Below the pieces are notes generated by a model. The model was not told where the DNA came from. It ran no database searches and saw only the letters and a list, made by a program, of their open reading frames with translations. A DNA stretch of 64,000 nt from Microglena sp. YARC (lineage: Eukaryota; Chlorophyta; Chlorophyceae; Chlamydomonadales; Chlamydomonadaceae). Made by a program: the position numbers and the translations under genes. The DNA is taken from contig CM039466.1 in NCBI GenBank assembly GCA_022414725.1, positions 31,924,319-31,988,318 of the forward strand, given 5' to 3'. Positions 1 through 8,637 of the stretch are shown here, in pieces. Numbering within the stretch: position 1 is the stretch's first letter; the number at the start of each line of letters is the position of its first letter.

Positions 1-27
1 GAATCGTTCCTCATGCCCAAACTCTGA

Positions 28-1038
28 TCGGAATCACACGTCGCTCTTACCAGACTACACGAAGGTGGCTTGCGCCAAGATACTGAATCCTTGCAGAGTT
101 ATTACCACGCCATCAAGTCGGAATTTCGCAAAGTCCCTGATCTCACCGATCGCGAAAAGTTGAATTTCTTTCGCACGGGACTCTCCGACGAACTCCGCGC
201 CAGAGCACACTCTAGGCACGAGTCGGGCACAATATTCAAAACGATGGAGGACTTGTTCCGCTATCTGCAATTGGACGAGGCGAGGAAGATCGTCGCTGCT
301 CGTGGCAAGTCCTTGACAGACAAGCACGATAGCCATCAGAGGGGAGGATACGCTAATCATAAGTCGAAGTCTCAGTTCAAGAGGCCCGCGGATACACGAT
401 ACCCGGGTAAGGACCTCACATTCAATCGCGTCCAATTTACCAAATCCCCCCCCTCCGATTCTGACACTGATTCTTTTTCTTTGCAGGGCCTAAAGACCAC
501 CGACGATGGCGGGGAGAAGAACTCTTGCCCAGCCAAGAGCCCCAAACTGGAGGCCAACGGTAGTCGCAACCTGGCCGCTGGCCGAGGTGGTGGAGGACGT
601 AGTGCGACGCAACCGACGCACACCACCAAGCTGGGTGGATCGCCAAGGTCGCAGGTCCTCAGTTTGCAAGGTGCTGATCGCACGCTCGGGAGAGGCTCTA
701 TTAGCCGCGGCGCGGGCCGTGGTGGTCAAGGAGGATACGGACAGGGTGCTGGTCGGGGCCGTTCACAGCCCGTCTGGCCGCTGACCCCTGACTTTTCAGG
801 TCAAGACCCCCAGAACGCCATGCATATGAACAACTCGGTCAGCGTCGGGCAAACCATCTGGCTGCAGAACGGAGCTCGCTGCTTCTTCTGTTTCCGCTAC
901 TTGAAGACATGTGCGCAGTCGCTGAATGCTGACCGACGCTGCCGCACACGGGACATGCCCAACAGGCCTGCCCTCAATGAGACGACATGTCCCGACTGGG
1001 CCCTTGACGGCAACGGTCCCATCCCGATTTGGGAATAG
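28..1038 (+). pseudogene. gag: Ty3/gypsy gag (capsid/nucleocapsid), 5' part uncertain
   Basis: An open frame runs from the stop at 25-27 to TAG at 1036-1038. No ATG is seen at its head, and the same frame is open again from base 1 to the stop at 25, so the real start is probably upstream and that stop is probably a mutation. Residues near the start (ESLQSYYHAI, then KLNFFRTGL) match the pattern of the retrotransposon gag capsid domain. The middle (about 540-780) is Gly/Arg-rich with RGG-like repeats, as in RNA-binding nucleocapsids. A Cys-containing stretch near 870-990 does not match the CCHC knuckle spacing. The gag product would package element RNA in cytoplasmic particles. Assignment to gag is firm; the nucleocapsid boundaries are inference. 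Confidence 0.7.
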
Positions 1039-1443
1039 GAATCGGCCGGTCAGGTATTGACGAGCCTTGATCGTGTAATTGGCGACGATAAAGTAGTAGT
1101 AGTCGAGCCACTGGAGCTCTTGTTGCAAGTTCAGGAGGAACTATTTTCTAACTTGGGCTTAACCCCAACTATTGATGTAACATCGACTAATGCTTTTTCG
1201 TCCTTTTTTTGTATCTTGAAGTTCTCTACAAAGTTTGGCATGCGAGTCTCCATCGCAAACGAGTTCATATACGCGAACCCCATTCCGGAAGACGTCGTTT
1301 CAGTGTTGGAACACTATTGGGAATGCAAGAACGATGCACCCTTCGACACATCCGGAATGTTCATCCTACCGAAAAACGAAAGTAACGATAAACATGTCTC
1401 CAGTCTCCTCCAAGGTATGGAGTTATTCAAGGAGGGTTATTAG
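1039..1443 (+). pseudogene. Post-gag segment of the gypsy element, in frame after one TAG
   Basis: This segment continues in the same frame as gag after the single TAG at 1036-1038 and stops at 1441-1443, where LINE-A sequence begins. It contains a stretch ending in SGMFILPKNE and, shortly after, a motif LLQGMELFKEGY. I cannot assign a catalytic function. The pattern of Ser-Gly, hydrophobic residues and Pro followed by a short helix resembles conserved regions seen between gag and protease in some algal and protist polyproteins, but that is a weak resemblance. Either the TAG is a mutation or it is a suppressible gag-pol stop. No readthrough-promoting context (CAR-YYA after the stop) is present. 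Confidence 0.4.
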
Positions 1444-1784
1444 TCCTCCTTGGTTTGCATCTCCTCTTTCAGTCTTCTGATCCGGTGACTGTTAGAGGTT
1501 GCAATGTTTTGGCCCCCCCCTTCATAGGTCTTTTTTCTTAGTAGTCCTAGCCCCTTCTCTTGGGCTTCCTGTTTTTGGCTTCTTCCTTGCCTCTCTGGTT
1601 TGTTTGTCTTCTGTTCCTGTCCTCCTTTGTCCCTTACGTCGCCCAGGAGGTGTCCGTCCCTTAGCTGTCCCTTAGCCGTTCTTGTCTTTTTCTTTGGTCT
1701 TTTCTCCTTGGTCACAAAGGGCTAGGTTTTATCAGTTGCGCCTTTTCCTGGTTCCCCCCTTTGTAAAAAAAAAAAAAAAAAAAA
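1440..1784 (+). mobile_element. LINE-A 3' UTR fragment with terminal hairpin and poly(A), 5'-truncated
   Basis: This is about 325 bp of LINE-A 3' UTR followed by 20 A residues (1765-1784). It matches the 3' ends at 10272-10620, 47300-47652 and 63410-63640 almost base for base. The terminal hairpin arms are ACAAAGGG at 1714-1721 and CCCTTTGT at 1757-1764. The copy lies in the gypsy post-gag region and contains no coding sequence. It is a typical dead-on-arrival product of target-primed reverse transcription that stopped early. Confidence 0.9.
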
Positions 1785-1867
1785 GGAGCACCAATCGTGC
1801 GACCACCATATGAAACCCCGCCCAAAAGGGTCACCTTCGAATAAGGTCGCCATCCAAAAGGGTCACC

Positions 1868-2353
1868 GCGTTCTGGTCGTCTTTGCAGAGCTTGCTGATC
1901 TGCATGGGTGACCTAGCGACATGTTACTAAGAGTCTGTGCTGGTTTGCTAAAGGAGTGATGCCCTGATGCACTAGCCTGTTACAGGAGTGATGCCCTGCA
2001 GTGTTTTAATCTTAGATCAGCAAGACCTTTGCTTGCATGCCTTTCCTTCTTTTTCTGTGTTGCTCTTGGAGGTGGGGGTGTTTTGTTGGTTGGGGAGGAA
2101 CAGTGTTGCTTGGAGGTGGGGGTGGTGCTCGGAAGGCCCTTAGTACTTTGTCCTCCTATTAATTAGTTTGTGTCCCTCGTTCTTTTGTCCCCTAGTCTTT
2201 TCGTCTGTTGTCTTCGGATCTTTTGTCTTAGCGGACTTTTGGTCCATGTCCTCTAGTCTTCTTCTTTGGTTTTTCTTCCTCGGACACATAGGGCTAGGTT
2301 TTATCAGATGTTCCCTTTCCTGGTTCCTCCCTATGTAAAAAAAAAAAAAAAAA
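1868..2353 (+). mobile_element. Element B 3' fragment with terminal hairpin and poly(A)
   Basis: This is the 3' part of the non-coding element B, beginning near GCGTTCTGGTCGTC and ending in 17 A residues (2337-2353). Hairpin arms are ACATAGGG at 2286-2293 and CCCTATGT at 2329-2336. It interrupts gypsy sequence between 1867 and 2354. The gypsy sequence immediately upstream contains CCAAAAGGGTCACC twice (near 1831 and 1853), a small local duplication. Confidence 0.85.
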
Positions 2354-3012
2354 GTATGGTATGACCCTCCCGACTCCGAGCGAGCCGTCCAAATCAAAAA
2401 GGATTGGCTCGCGATCAACGACGCGACCAAGGCAGTATACTTAGGCCCCGCACCAAAGGAGCTTATCACCAGTCCGGTTGAAACCCGTCGAAAACAACAC
2501 TGGTGGTCGGAGGCATTGGATCCCAAAGTTCGTGAAAACAAATCGCTGCCAGACGGTCAACGAAGTGCATCCGTCGCAATCACGCACAACGAAATACGAA
2601 CACTTCCCCTGTGCTCACTACGCGAGCCAATCGGGCATACGAAGTCAACTCCGCGACAGCCCCCGATATGCTTTTCAACGCCCGATTTGGCGCAAAGCAA
2701 TTGCTAACATTGGCAGATTCGGGCGCGACGGGTTGCCTTATGGAAAGGCAAACGGCTGATGATCTCAGTTTGCACATCTACCCTTGGGGAAAAGAACGCG
2801 ACTGATTCACTTGCGCTAACGACGGGATTATCAAAATCCGAGGAACGGCCACGCTCCCTATCCACATACAGCGATATGTTGGCAAAGCGTTTGTCCATGT
2901 CGTCGACAGACTTCCTGGAGGATTAGATTTAATCCTCGGATCCGACTGGATGTGCGACGAAAGGGCCGTTCTCGACTACGATCGCATGACAATGTCGCTC
3001 AAACGGTACGGC
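2354..3012 (+). pseudogene. Ty3/gypsy pre-protease linker and aspartic protease
   Basis: After a linker rich in charged residues (WWSEALDPKVRENK near 2500), a frameshift near 2611 leads into a retropepsin-type protease. The active-site motif LADSGATGCLM is at about 2710-2745. The C-terminal flap and helix motif ILGSDWMCDERAVLDYD (about 2930-2985) matches the ILG.DW......D pattern of gypsy proteases. In the family this enzyme cleaves the Gag-Pol polyprotein inside particles. A TGA near 2803 and frame changes break it, and the SINE-like insertion at 3013 separates it from the RT. Confidence 0.75.
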
Positions 3013-3162
3013 TTTTTTTTTTTTTAAGTGCGCCTATTTTGCGTATTGTAGGAGTGCACCACCATTCGAACTGAATCCTCCGTGTCGCTGGTTTGTGTCG
3101 GGAGACCCACCTCCTGGGGTGAAAATCCTTTCACAACTAAAAAAAAAAAAAAAAAAAAAAAA
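3013..3162 (+). mobile_element. SINE-like element C, truncated copy with poly(A)
   Basis: The unit runs from a run of 13 T through AAGTGCGCCTATTTTGCG to CTTTCACAACT and 24 A residues (3139-3162). A longer copy lies in antisense at 61170-61384, where extra 5' sequence is present. It does not share the LINE-A/B terminal hairpin. The longer copy carries imperfect matches to Pol III boxes (TGGTCAGCAGG and GGTTGGTATC about 30 bp apart), so a tRNA-derived SINE is plausible but unproven. The T run at the left end is odd and may come from insertion into, or extra priming at, a short T tract. Confidence 0.65.
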
Positions 3163-4077
3163 CGTCATGGTCAACGTCCGCGAATAACGAGCGGACTTGC
3201 CGGCGTCGAATTTCACAGCCGATGAAAGGGCAAAATTGCTCACGAAATTATTGCCGTCCAACTGACCATTACCTGGTCCGCCAGTGGCAAGCATGGATTT
3301 CGAAAATTGGATCCATGACAACATCCTTGACCACGACGATAAAACGCTCATTTCAGCCAGCGATCTGCCGCCCTCCAAAGGAAATATCGCAAAGTCTTCA
3401 ACAATTTGCCGATGGGAACTCCTAACCATCGGGTCATACCTCACGTCATCAAAACGCAAGACAATGCTTACGCTCCGCATCGCAGGAATCGTCGCATGAG
3501 TCCGGCTGAAACCCTGCTCTGTGAAGAATACGTCTCCGACCTTTTAGAACAAGGCTTCATCGCCCCGAGCTCGTCCCCGTACGGAGCGCCAATTATGATC
3601 ATCGCGAAGCCGGGTGGAACGGGATACCGTGTTGTTTGCGTTTGGCGGGCACTCAACAACATTACGATTAAAAGTAGGTATCCCCTTCCCCGCATTGACG
3701 AGACCATTGATCATCTAGGTGGAGCTACTTTGTTTAGTTCCCTAGACCTCACGTCTGGTTATTGCCAAATACGAATTTCGGACGAGGACGCTCCGAAGAC
3801 TGCATTCACTACCCCGATGGGTCAGTTTGAATTTAAAGTCCTTGGGATGGGTTTGGCGAACACGCCGGCCACATTCCAAGCAGTCATGAACCAGATATTC
3901 GCGCCCTACTTGCACAAGTTCGTCGTGGTCTACTTGGACGATATCTTGGTTTACGGACGCACTCCGGCGGAACACTTGGCCAACTTGGCCACGGTCCTCC
4001 AGGACAACGAATTCTACGCAGAGCTATCCAAATGTTCATTCAACAAAACGGAAGTTAAATTCCTGGGTCATTACTAG
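3163..4077 (+). pseudogene. Ty3/gypsy reverse transcriptase
   Basis: The clean frame is 3406-4077, and its reading frame is open somewhat further upstream (YRKVFNNLP). The RT fingers-palm motifs are in order: LLEQGFIAPSSSPYGAP, a variant RVVCVWRALN where most family members have a DYRALN, FSSLDLTSGYCQI with the first catalytic Asp, FKVLGMGLANTPATFQ, and VVYLDDILVYG with the catalytic YLDD at about 3930-3945. The frame ends at TAG 4075-4077 directly after the conserved FLGH, where AT-rich DNA replaces the connection domain. The enzyme would copy element RNA to cDNA in the particle. This copy cannot make a full polyprotein. Confidence 0.9.
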
Positions 4078-4160
4078 GGGGCGGCAAATAGATCTATATT
4101 GCCCCAACGTATAGATTTATATAGATCTATATATAGCAAAATATATATATATATATATAT
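4078..4160 (+). repeat. AT-rich replacement with TA dinucleotide run inside gypsy pol
   Basis: About 85 bp of TA-rich DNA (palindromic TATAGATCTATA-like pieces, then a TA run at about 4143-4162) sits where the RT connection domain should encode some 70-80 residues between FLGH and the RNase H lead-in YLREAS. The family sequence is missing rather than merely interrupted, so this is a deletion with filler DNA or an AT-repeat expansion. Confidence 0.7.
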
Positions 4161-4438
4161 ATGGTATATCGGTACCTCAGGGAGGCCTCTGAAAAATCTG
4201 CCCCTCTTCAAACCTTGTCTAACATCAAGGGTGAGCTAGGCACCATGTTCAAATATGAACATCTCGTCGCATTCGAAGGCCTCAAAGAAGCCTTGCTATC
4301 CGCCCCAGTCCTCGCACTTCCGGATTTCAGCAAACCGTTCGAAGTCATTACCGACGCATCTTTACTTGGTACAGGCGCGGTGCTCTTACAAGACAAACAC
4401 CCCACCGCCTTCGCCAGCAAGAAGTATATTCCAGCGGA
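4161..4438 (+). pseudogene. Ty3/gypsy RNase H, fragment 1 of 3
   Basis: This encodes the RNase H lead-in and first strands: FEGLKEALLSAPVLALPDF, then the first catalytic Asp in VITDASLLGTGAVLLQ, ending at KKYIPA. The frame resumes at 8543 (AELNYTTTEQEML, second catalytic acid) and again at 10621 (LVTDHNPLTYF, third catalytic Asp). All three acidic residues are therefore present, but in three pieces. RNase H removes the RNA strand during cDNA synthesis. Confidence 0.85.
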
Positions 4439-4717
4439 CGTAGGTAAGGGGTAGGTACTTATTGCATAAGGTCCAAAGAGGTGCCAATGGACTGCTCTTG
4501 CCAAGGCCTACTCATGGGTGGTCTCAGAATGTCATTTGAAGGTCTGAGTAAAATGTTAAAAAAAAACTGAGGAAGGCTGACCCCATTCACCCACCCACCC
4601 AAGGGGTAGATACTTATTGCATTCACCCACCCAAGGGGTAGATACTTATTGCATAAGGTCCAATGTGGTGCCAATGGACTGCCCTTACCAAGGCCTACTC
4701 AAGGGTGGTCTCAGAAT

Positions 4718-6927
4718 TCTTCTTCCGAGCCCCACCCACTTCCTCCTTCATCTCAGAATCCTCCATCTCCTCCCTCTCATCCCTGCTCCTTCATGTCAGC
4801 TGCTGAGATACCTAGTAGACGAAGCTTTAAGGCGACAATTGGAGCTGGAGGTCCTTTTTTCGCCCTAGCAATGTCTGCTCTCCGGCCGCCTTATAACTTT
4901 GCTGCGAAGCTGCTTCGGCCAATTCGGCTGGAGCGACTGCAATTTTGCGGCTATGGGAGCTGCTCAGTGCCCCATTTGAGTGTTACAGACGCTCATGCGG
5001 TCTAATCCGCTACTCTGCCCCCTGCAGAGGTCAGCATAAGAGGTCAGCCTACTGGAGGGGGGCAGGCTATTCTCTTCAAGTTAATTTGGGACCACCCGAC
5101 CCCCATCCTTAGTACTTCAGAAGCAGCTCTCTCCTGATTCCCTTCTTCCGAGCCCCACCCACTTCCTCCTTCCTCTCAGAATCCTCCATCTCCTCCCTCT
5201 CATCTCTGCTCCTTCATGTCAGCTGCTGAGATACCTAGTAGACGAAGCTTTAAGGCGACAATTGGAGAAGGAGGTCCTTTTTTCGCCCTAGCAATGTCTG
5301 CTCTCCGGCCGCCTTCTAACTTTGCTGCGAAGCTGCTTCGGCCAATTCGGCTGGAGCGACTGCAATTTCGCGGCTATGGGAGCTGCTCAGTGCCCCATTT
5401 GAGTGTTACAGACGCTCATGCGGTCTAATCCGCTACTCTGCCCCCTCCAGAGGACAGCATAAGAGGTCAGCCTACTGGAGGGGGGCAGGCTATTCTCTTC
5501 AAGTTAATTTGGGACCACCCGACCCCCATCCTTAGTACTTCAGAAGCAGCTCTCTCCTGATTCCCTTCTTCCGAGCCCCACCCACTTCCTCCTTCCTCTC
5601 AGAATCCTCCATCTCCTCCCTCTCATCCCTGCTCCTTCATGTCAGCTGCTGAGATACCTAGTAGACGAAGCTTTAAGGCGACAATTGGAGAAGGAGGTCC
5701 TTTTTTCGCCCTAGCAATGTCTGCTCTCCGGCCGCCTAACTTTGCTGCGAAGCTGCTTCGGCCAATTCGGCAGGAGCGACTGCAATTTTGCGGCTATGGG
5801 AGCTGCTCAGTGCCCCATTTGAGTGTTACAGACGCTCATGCGGTATAATCCGCTACTCTGCCCCCTCCAGAGGTCAGCATAAGAGGTCAGCCTACTGGAG
5901 GGGGGCAGGCTATTCTCTTCAAGTTCATTTGGGACCACCCGACCCCCATCCTTAGTACTTCAGAAGCAGCTCTCTCCTGATTCCCTTCTTCCAAGCCCCA
6001 CCCACTTCCTCCTTCCTCTCAGAATCCTCCATCTCCTCCCTCTCATCCCTGCTCCTTCATGTCAGCTGCTGAGATACCTAGTAGACGAAGCTTTAAGGCG
6101 ACAATTGGAGAAGGAGGTCCTTTTTTCGCCCTAGCAATGTCTACTCTCCGGCCGCCTTCTAACTTTGCTGCGAAGCTGCTTCGGCCAATTCGGCAGGAGC
6201 GACTGCAATTTCGCGGCTATGGGAGCTGCTCAGTGCCCCATTTGAGTGTTACAGACGCTCATGCGGTATAATCCGCTACTCTGCCCCCTCCAGAGGTCAG
6301 CATAAGAGGTCAGCCTACTGGAGGGGGGCAGGCTATTCTCTTCAAGTTAATTTGGGACCACCCGACCCCCATCCTTAGTACTTCAGAAGCAGCTCTCTCC
6401 TGATTCCCTTCTTCCAAGCCCCACCCACTTCCTCCTTCCTCTCAGAATCCTCCATCTCCTCCCTCTCATCCCTGCTCCTTCATGTCAGCTGCTGAGATAC
6501 CTAGTAGACGAAGCTTTAAAGCGACAATTGGAGCTGGAGGTCCTTTTTCCGCCCTAGCAATGTCTGCTCTCCGGGCGCCTTTTAACTTTGCTGCGAAGCT
6601 GCTTCAGCCAATTCGGCTGGAGCGACTGCAATTTCGCGGCTATGGGAGCTGCTCAGTGCCCCATTTGAGTGTTACAGACGCTCATGCGGTCTAATCCGCT
6701 ACTCTGCCCCCTCCAGAGGACAGCATAAGAGGTCAGCCTACTGGAGGGGGGCAGGCTATTCTCTTCAAGTTAATTCGGGACCACCCGACCCCCATCCTTA
6801 GTACTTCAGAAGCAGCTCTCTCCTGATTCCCTTCTTCCGAGCCCCACCCACTTCCTCCTTCCTCTCAGAATCCTCCATCTCCTCCCTCTCATCCCTGCTC
6901 CTTCATGTCAGCTGCTGAAATACCTAG
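4718..6927 (+). repeat. Tandem array of about 5 x 423-bp monomers (element B 5' region)
   Basis: TCAGCTGCTGAGATACCTAG recurs at about 4796, 5218, 5641, 6061, 6484 and 6907, giving a period of 420-423 bp. Each unit has a pyrimidine-rich half (CTTCTTCCGAGCCCC onward), a conserved middle, and a 10-bp perfect inverted repeat CCCCCTCCAG / CTGGAGGGGG whose loop carries AGGTCAGC twice. Homologous arrays lie at 27155-28491 and 37462-39150. By position these resemble the promoter monomers of some LINEs. Promoter activity is inference. Confidence 0.9.
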
Positions 6928-8338
6928 GCAATTTTTTAGTGTTTTTTTGCCTTAGATAGGTGTTGTGCTGTTGAGACTCATTCCCTCTTTCTTGAATTCT
7001 CAGTCAGCAGGTCTCCTTTTGAAGGTCTGCATTGGTCAGCATCTTTTTGTTCTCTAATTAGAGACTTGCCGATCCTGGAGTGTGACATTGGTTGGAAACC
7101 ATAGCGATACAGTTTGTCTTAGCATTTTGCTGGATAGTAGTTTTTGGGGGTGGATCTGCTGCTCCTGCCCTGAAGACTGTTTTTGTTTGCTTTTTCCCGG
7201 ACCTGTTTATCAGTAGCATGCCCTGCTTTGGTCTTCTTCCTTACAGAGCTTGCTGGTCTGCATTGGAGAAGAAGTGGCGTGCTACTTGACAGCTGAGCTG
7301 GCACGCCGGTCTGCTGATGGAGTGATGCCCTGATGCACTGGACTGTTATAGGAGTGATGCCTTGTACCGTGTTGTTTATTGCGTCTGCAGGTTCAGGAGG
7401 CTTACTTAGGAGCTACATAGTTTTTGTAACCTTGTTACCGCTACCTTTGAACCGTAGACATGCCGCGTTTGGTTGTCTTTGCAGAGCTTGCTGATTTGCA
7501 TCGGCGACCTAGTGGCTTGATACTAGGCTGCTGATAGACTGCGCTGACATGCTAATGGAGTGATGCCCTGATGCACAGGCTACCGGTTTATTTGCTAGCT
7601 GCCTTAATGCGCCTCTAAGGTTTTTCCTTGCTGGTCAGTGGATCTTGTGGGGGTTCTACCCTTTCACCGTCCAGGACGTTTTCTAAGGAGTTTGATTTGC
7701 TTCTTTCGATTTTTTTTTAGTTACCTTGTTAGTGTTAGCTTTGGCCCTGTCCTGTTTTTTGTTGCATGCCGCGCTCTGGTCATCTTTGCAGAGCTTGCTG
7801 ATCTGCATGGGCGACCTAGCGACATGTTACTTTCTTTTTTTTTTTTTTTTTTTTTTTTACATAGGTAGGAACCAGGAAAGGGAACATCTGATAAAACTAG
7901 GCTGCTGAGAGTATGTGCTGGTTTGCTAAAGGAGTGATGCCCTGATGCACTGGCCTGTTACAGGAGTGATGCCTTGCAGTGTTTTAATCTTAGATCAGCA
8001 AGACCTTCGGGTGCATGCCTTTCCTTCTTTTTCTGTGTTGCTCTTGGAGGTTACAGTGGTGTTTTATTGGTTGGGGAGAAACAGTGTTGCTTGGAGGTGG
8101 GATGGTGCTCGGAAGGCCCTTTGTCCTTTGTCCTCCTAGTAATTAGTTTGTGTCCCTCGGTCTTTTGTCCCCTAGTCTTTTCGTCTTTTGTCTTCGGATC
8201 TTTTGTCTTAGCGGACTTTTGGTCCATGTCCTCTAATCTTCTTCTTTGGTTTTTCTTCCTCGGTCACATAGGGCTAGGTTTTATCAGATTTTCCCTTTCC
8301 TGGTTCCTCCCTATGTAAAACAAAACAACAACAAAAAA
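6928..8338 (+). repeat. Element B body, copy 1, with internal degenerate duplications
   Basis: This non-coding body starts with an ATTTTTTAGTGTTTTTTTG block. The motif GGAGTGATGCCCTGATGCAC occurs at 7319, 7557 and 7931, each time after a GAGCTTGCTG(A/G)T(C/T)TGCAT block, so the body arose by internal duplication of a module of about 240-310 bp. A 67-bp antisense tail of the same family (7832-7898) is inserted in it. No frame longer than about 115 codons exists, and frames differ between copies, so I do not call a gene. Confidence 0.8.
7832..7898 (-). mobile_element. Minimal antisense element-B tail insertion (67 bp)
   Basis: A T run is followed by ACATAGGTAGGAACCAGG and ends at GATAAAA; it is an antisense copy of only the last 40 or so bases of element B. 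Uninterrupted body copies (for example 20249-20270) read GTTACTAGGCTGCTG straight across. Left flank GTTACT and right flank ACTAGG share at most 3 bp, so the target duplication is 3 bp or less. Reverse transcription stopped inside the hairpin. Confidence 0.85.
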
Positions 8339-8542
8339 TGCCATTTGGAGGTCTGAGTAATAAGTTAGAAAAAAACCTGAGGAGGGCTGACCCCCCCCAC
8401 CCCACCCCAATCCCCTAAATGAGGTGCTCAGAATGACCTGAAAAATGTCTCATAATATCGCAATGATACATGCGATTACAGCCCCATTATCAGAAAAAAT
8501 CAATCCGGAGAATGAATTTTTTGGAGGCCTTGACACCTCCTG

Positions 8543-8637
8543 CAGCGGAGCTGAATTATACTACGACGGAACAGGAAATGCTGGCGATCGTCCACGCATT
8601 AACCGAGTGGCGATTCTACCTCGAAGGTCCACACCGA
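8543..8637 (+). pseudogene. Ty3/gypsy RNase H, fragment 2 of 3
   Basis: This encodes AELNYTTTEQEMLAIVHAL and then WRFYLEGPHR. The Glu of TEQE is the second catalytic acid of the RNase H fold. LINE-A copy 1 begins directly after the codons for His-Arg (CACCGA), and the frame resumes at 10621 with TTGGTAACAGAC (LVTD). Joining CACCGA to TTGGTA restores the protein without loss or duplication of bases. Confidence 0.85.

Larger units (their letters stand above)
4718..8338 (+). mobile_element. Element B copy 1, apparently full length (monomer array plus body plus tail)
   Basis: This is about 3.6 kb with no convincing ORF: a 5' array of about five 423-bp monomers (4718-6927), a body (6928-8316) and an A-rich tail (8317-8338, A with scattered C). 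Hairpin arms are ACATAGGG at 8266-8273 and CCCTATGT at 8309-8316. The insertion site can be read from the upstream duplicate of insert E at 4527-4545, which is the empty site: left flank ends TCTCAGAAT, right flank resumes TGCCATTTG. The target duplication is therefore 0-3 bp. Monomers and body sit in the same orientation here, as in copies 2 and 4, which supports their being one element. Confidence 0.7.
4439..8542. mobile_element. Insert E: small repeat-rich non-coding element carrying element-B copy 1
   Basis: Gypsy RNase H is cleanly interrupted here. CAGCGGA occurs at 4432-4438 and again at 8543-8549, and joining the flanks restores the family sequence IPAELNY. This looks like a 7-bp target-site duplication. 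Without element-B copy 1 (4718-8338) the insert is about 480 bp and non-coding, with an internal duplication (about 4446-4533 and 4634-4717) and a 33-bp direct repeat containing AAGGGGTAGATACTTATTGC. The ends show no strong terminal inverted repeat. It may be a MITE-like DNA element, but the family is unknown to me. Confidence 0.55.

Noticed and set aside
5216..5428. A 70-codon frame starting MSAAEIPSRR in each 423-bp monomer
   Set aside because: The period is a multiple of three, so the frame repeats automatically. Several units carry frameshifts or in-frame deletions, and there is no recognisable domain.
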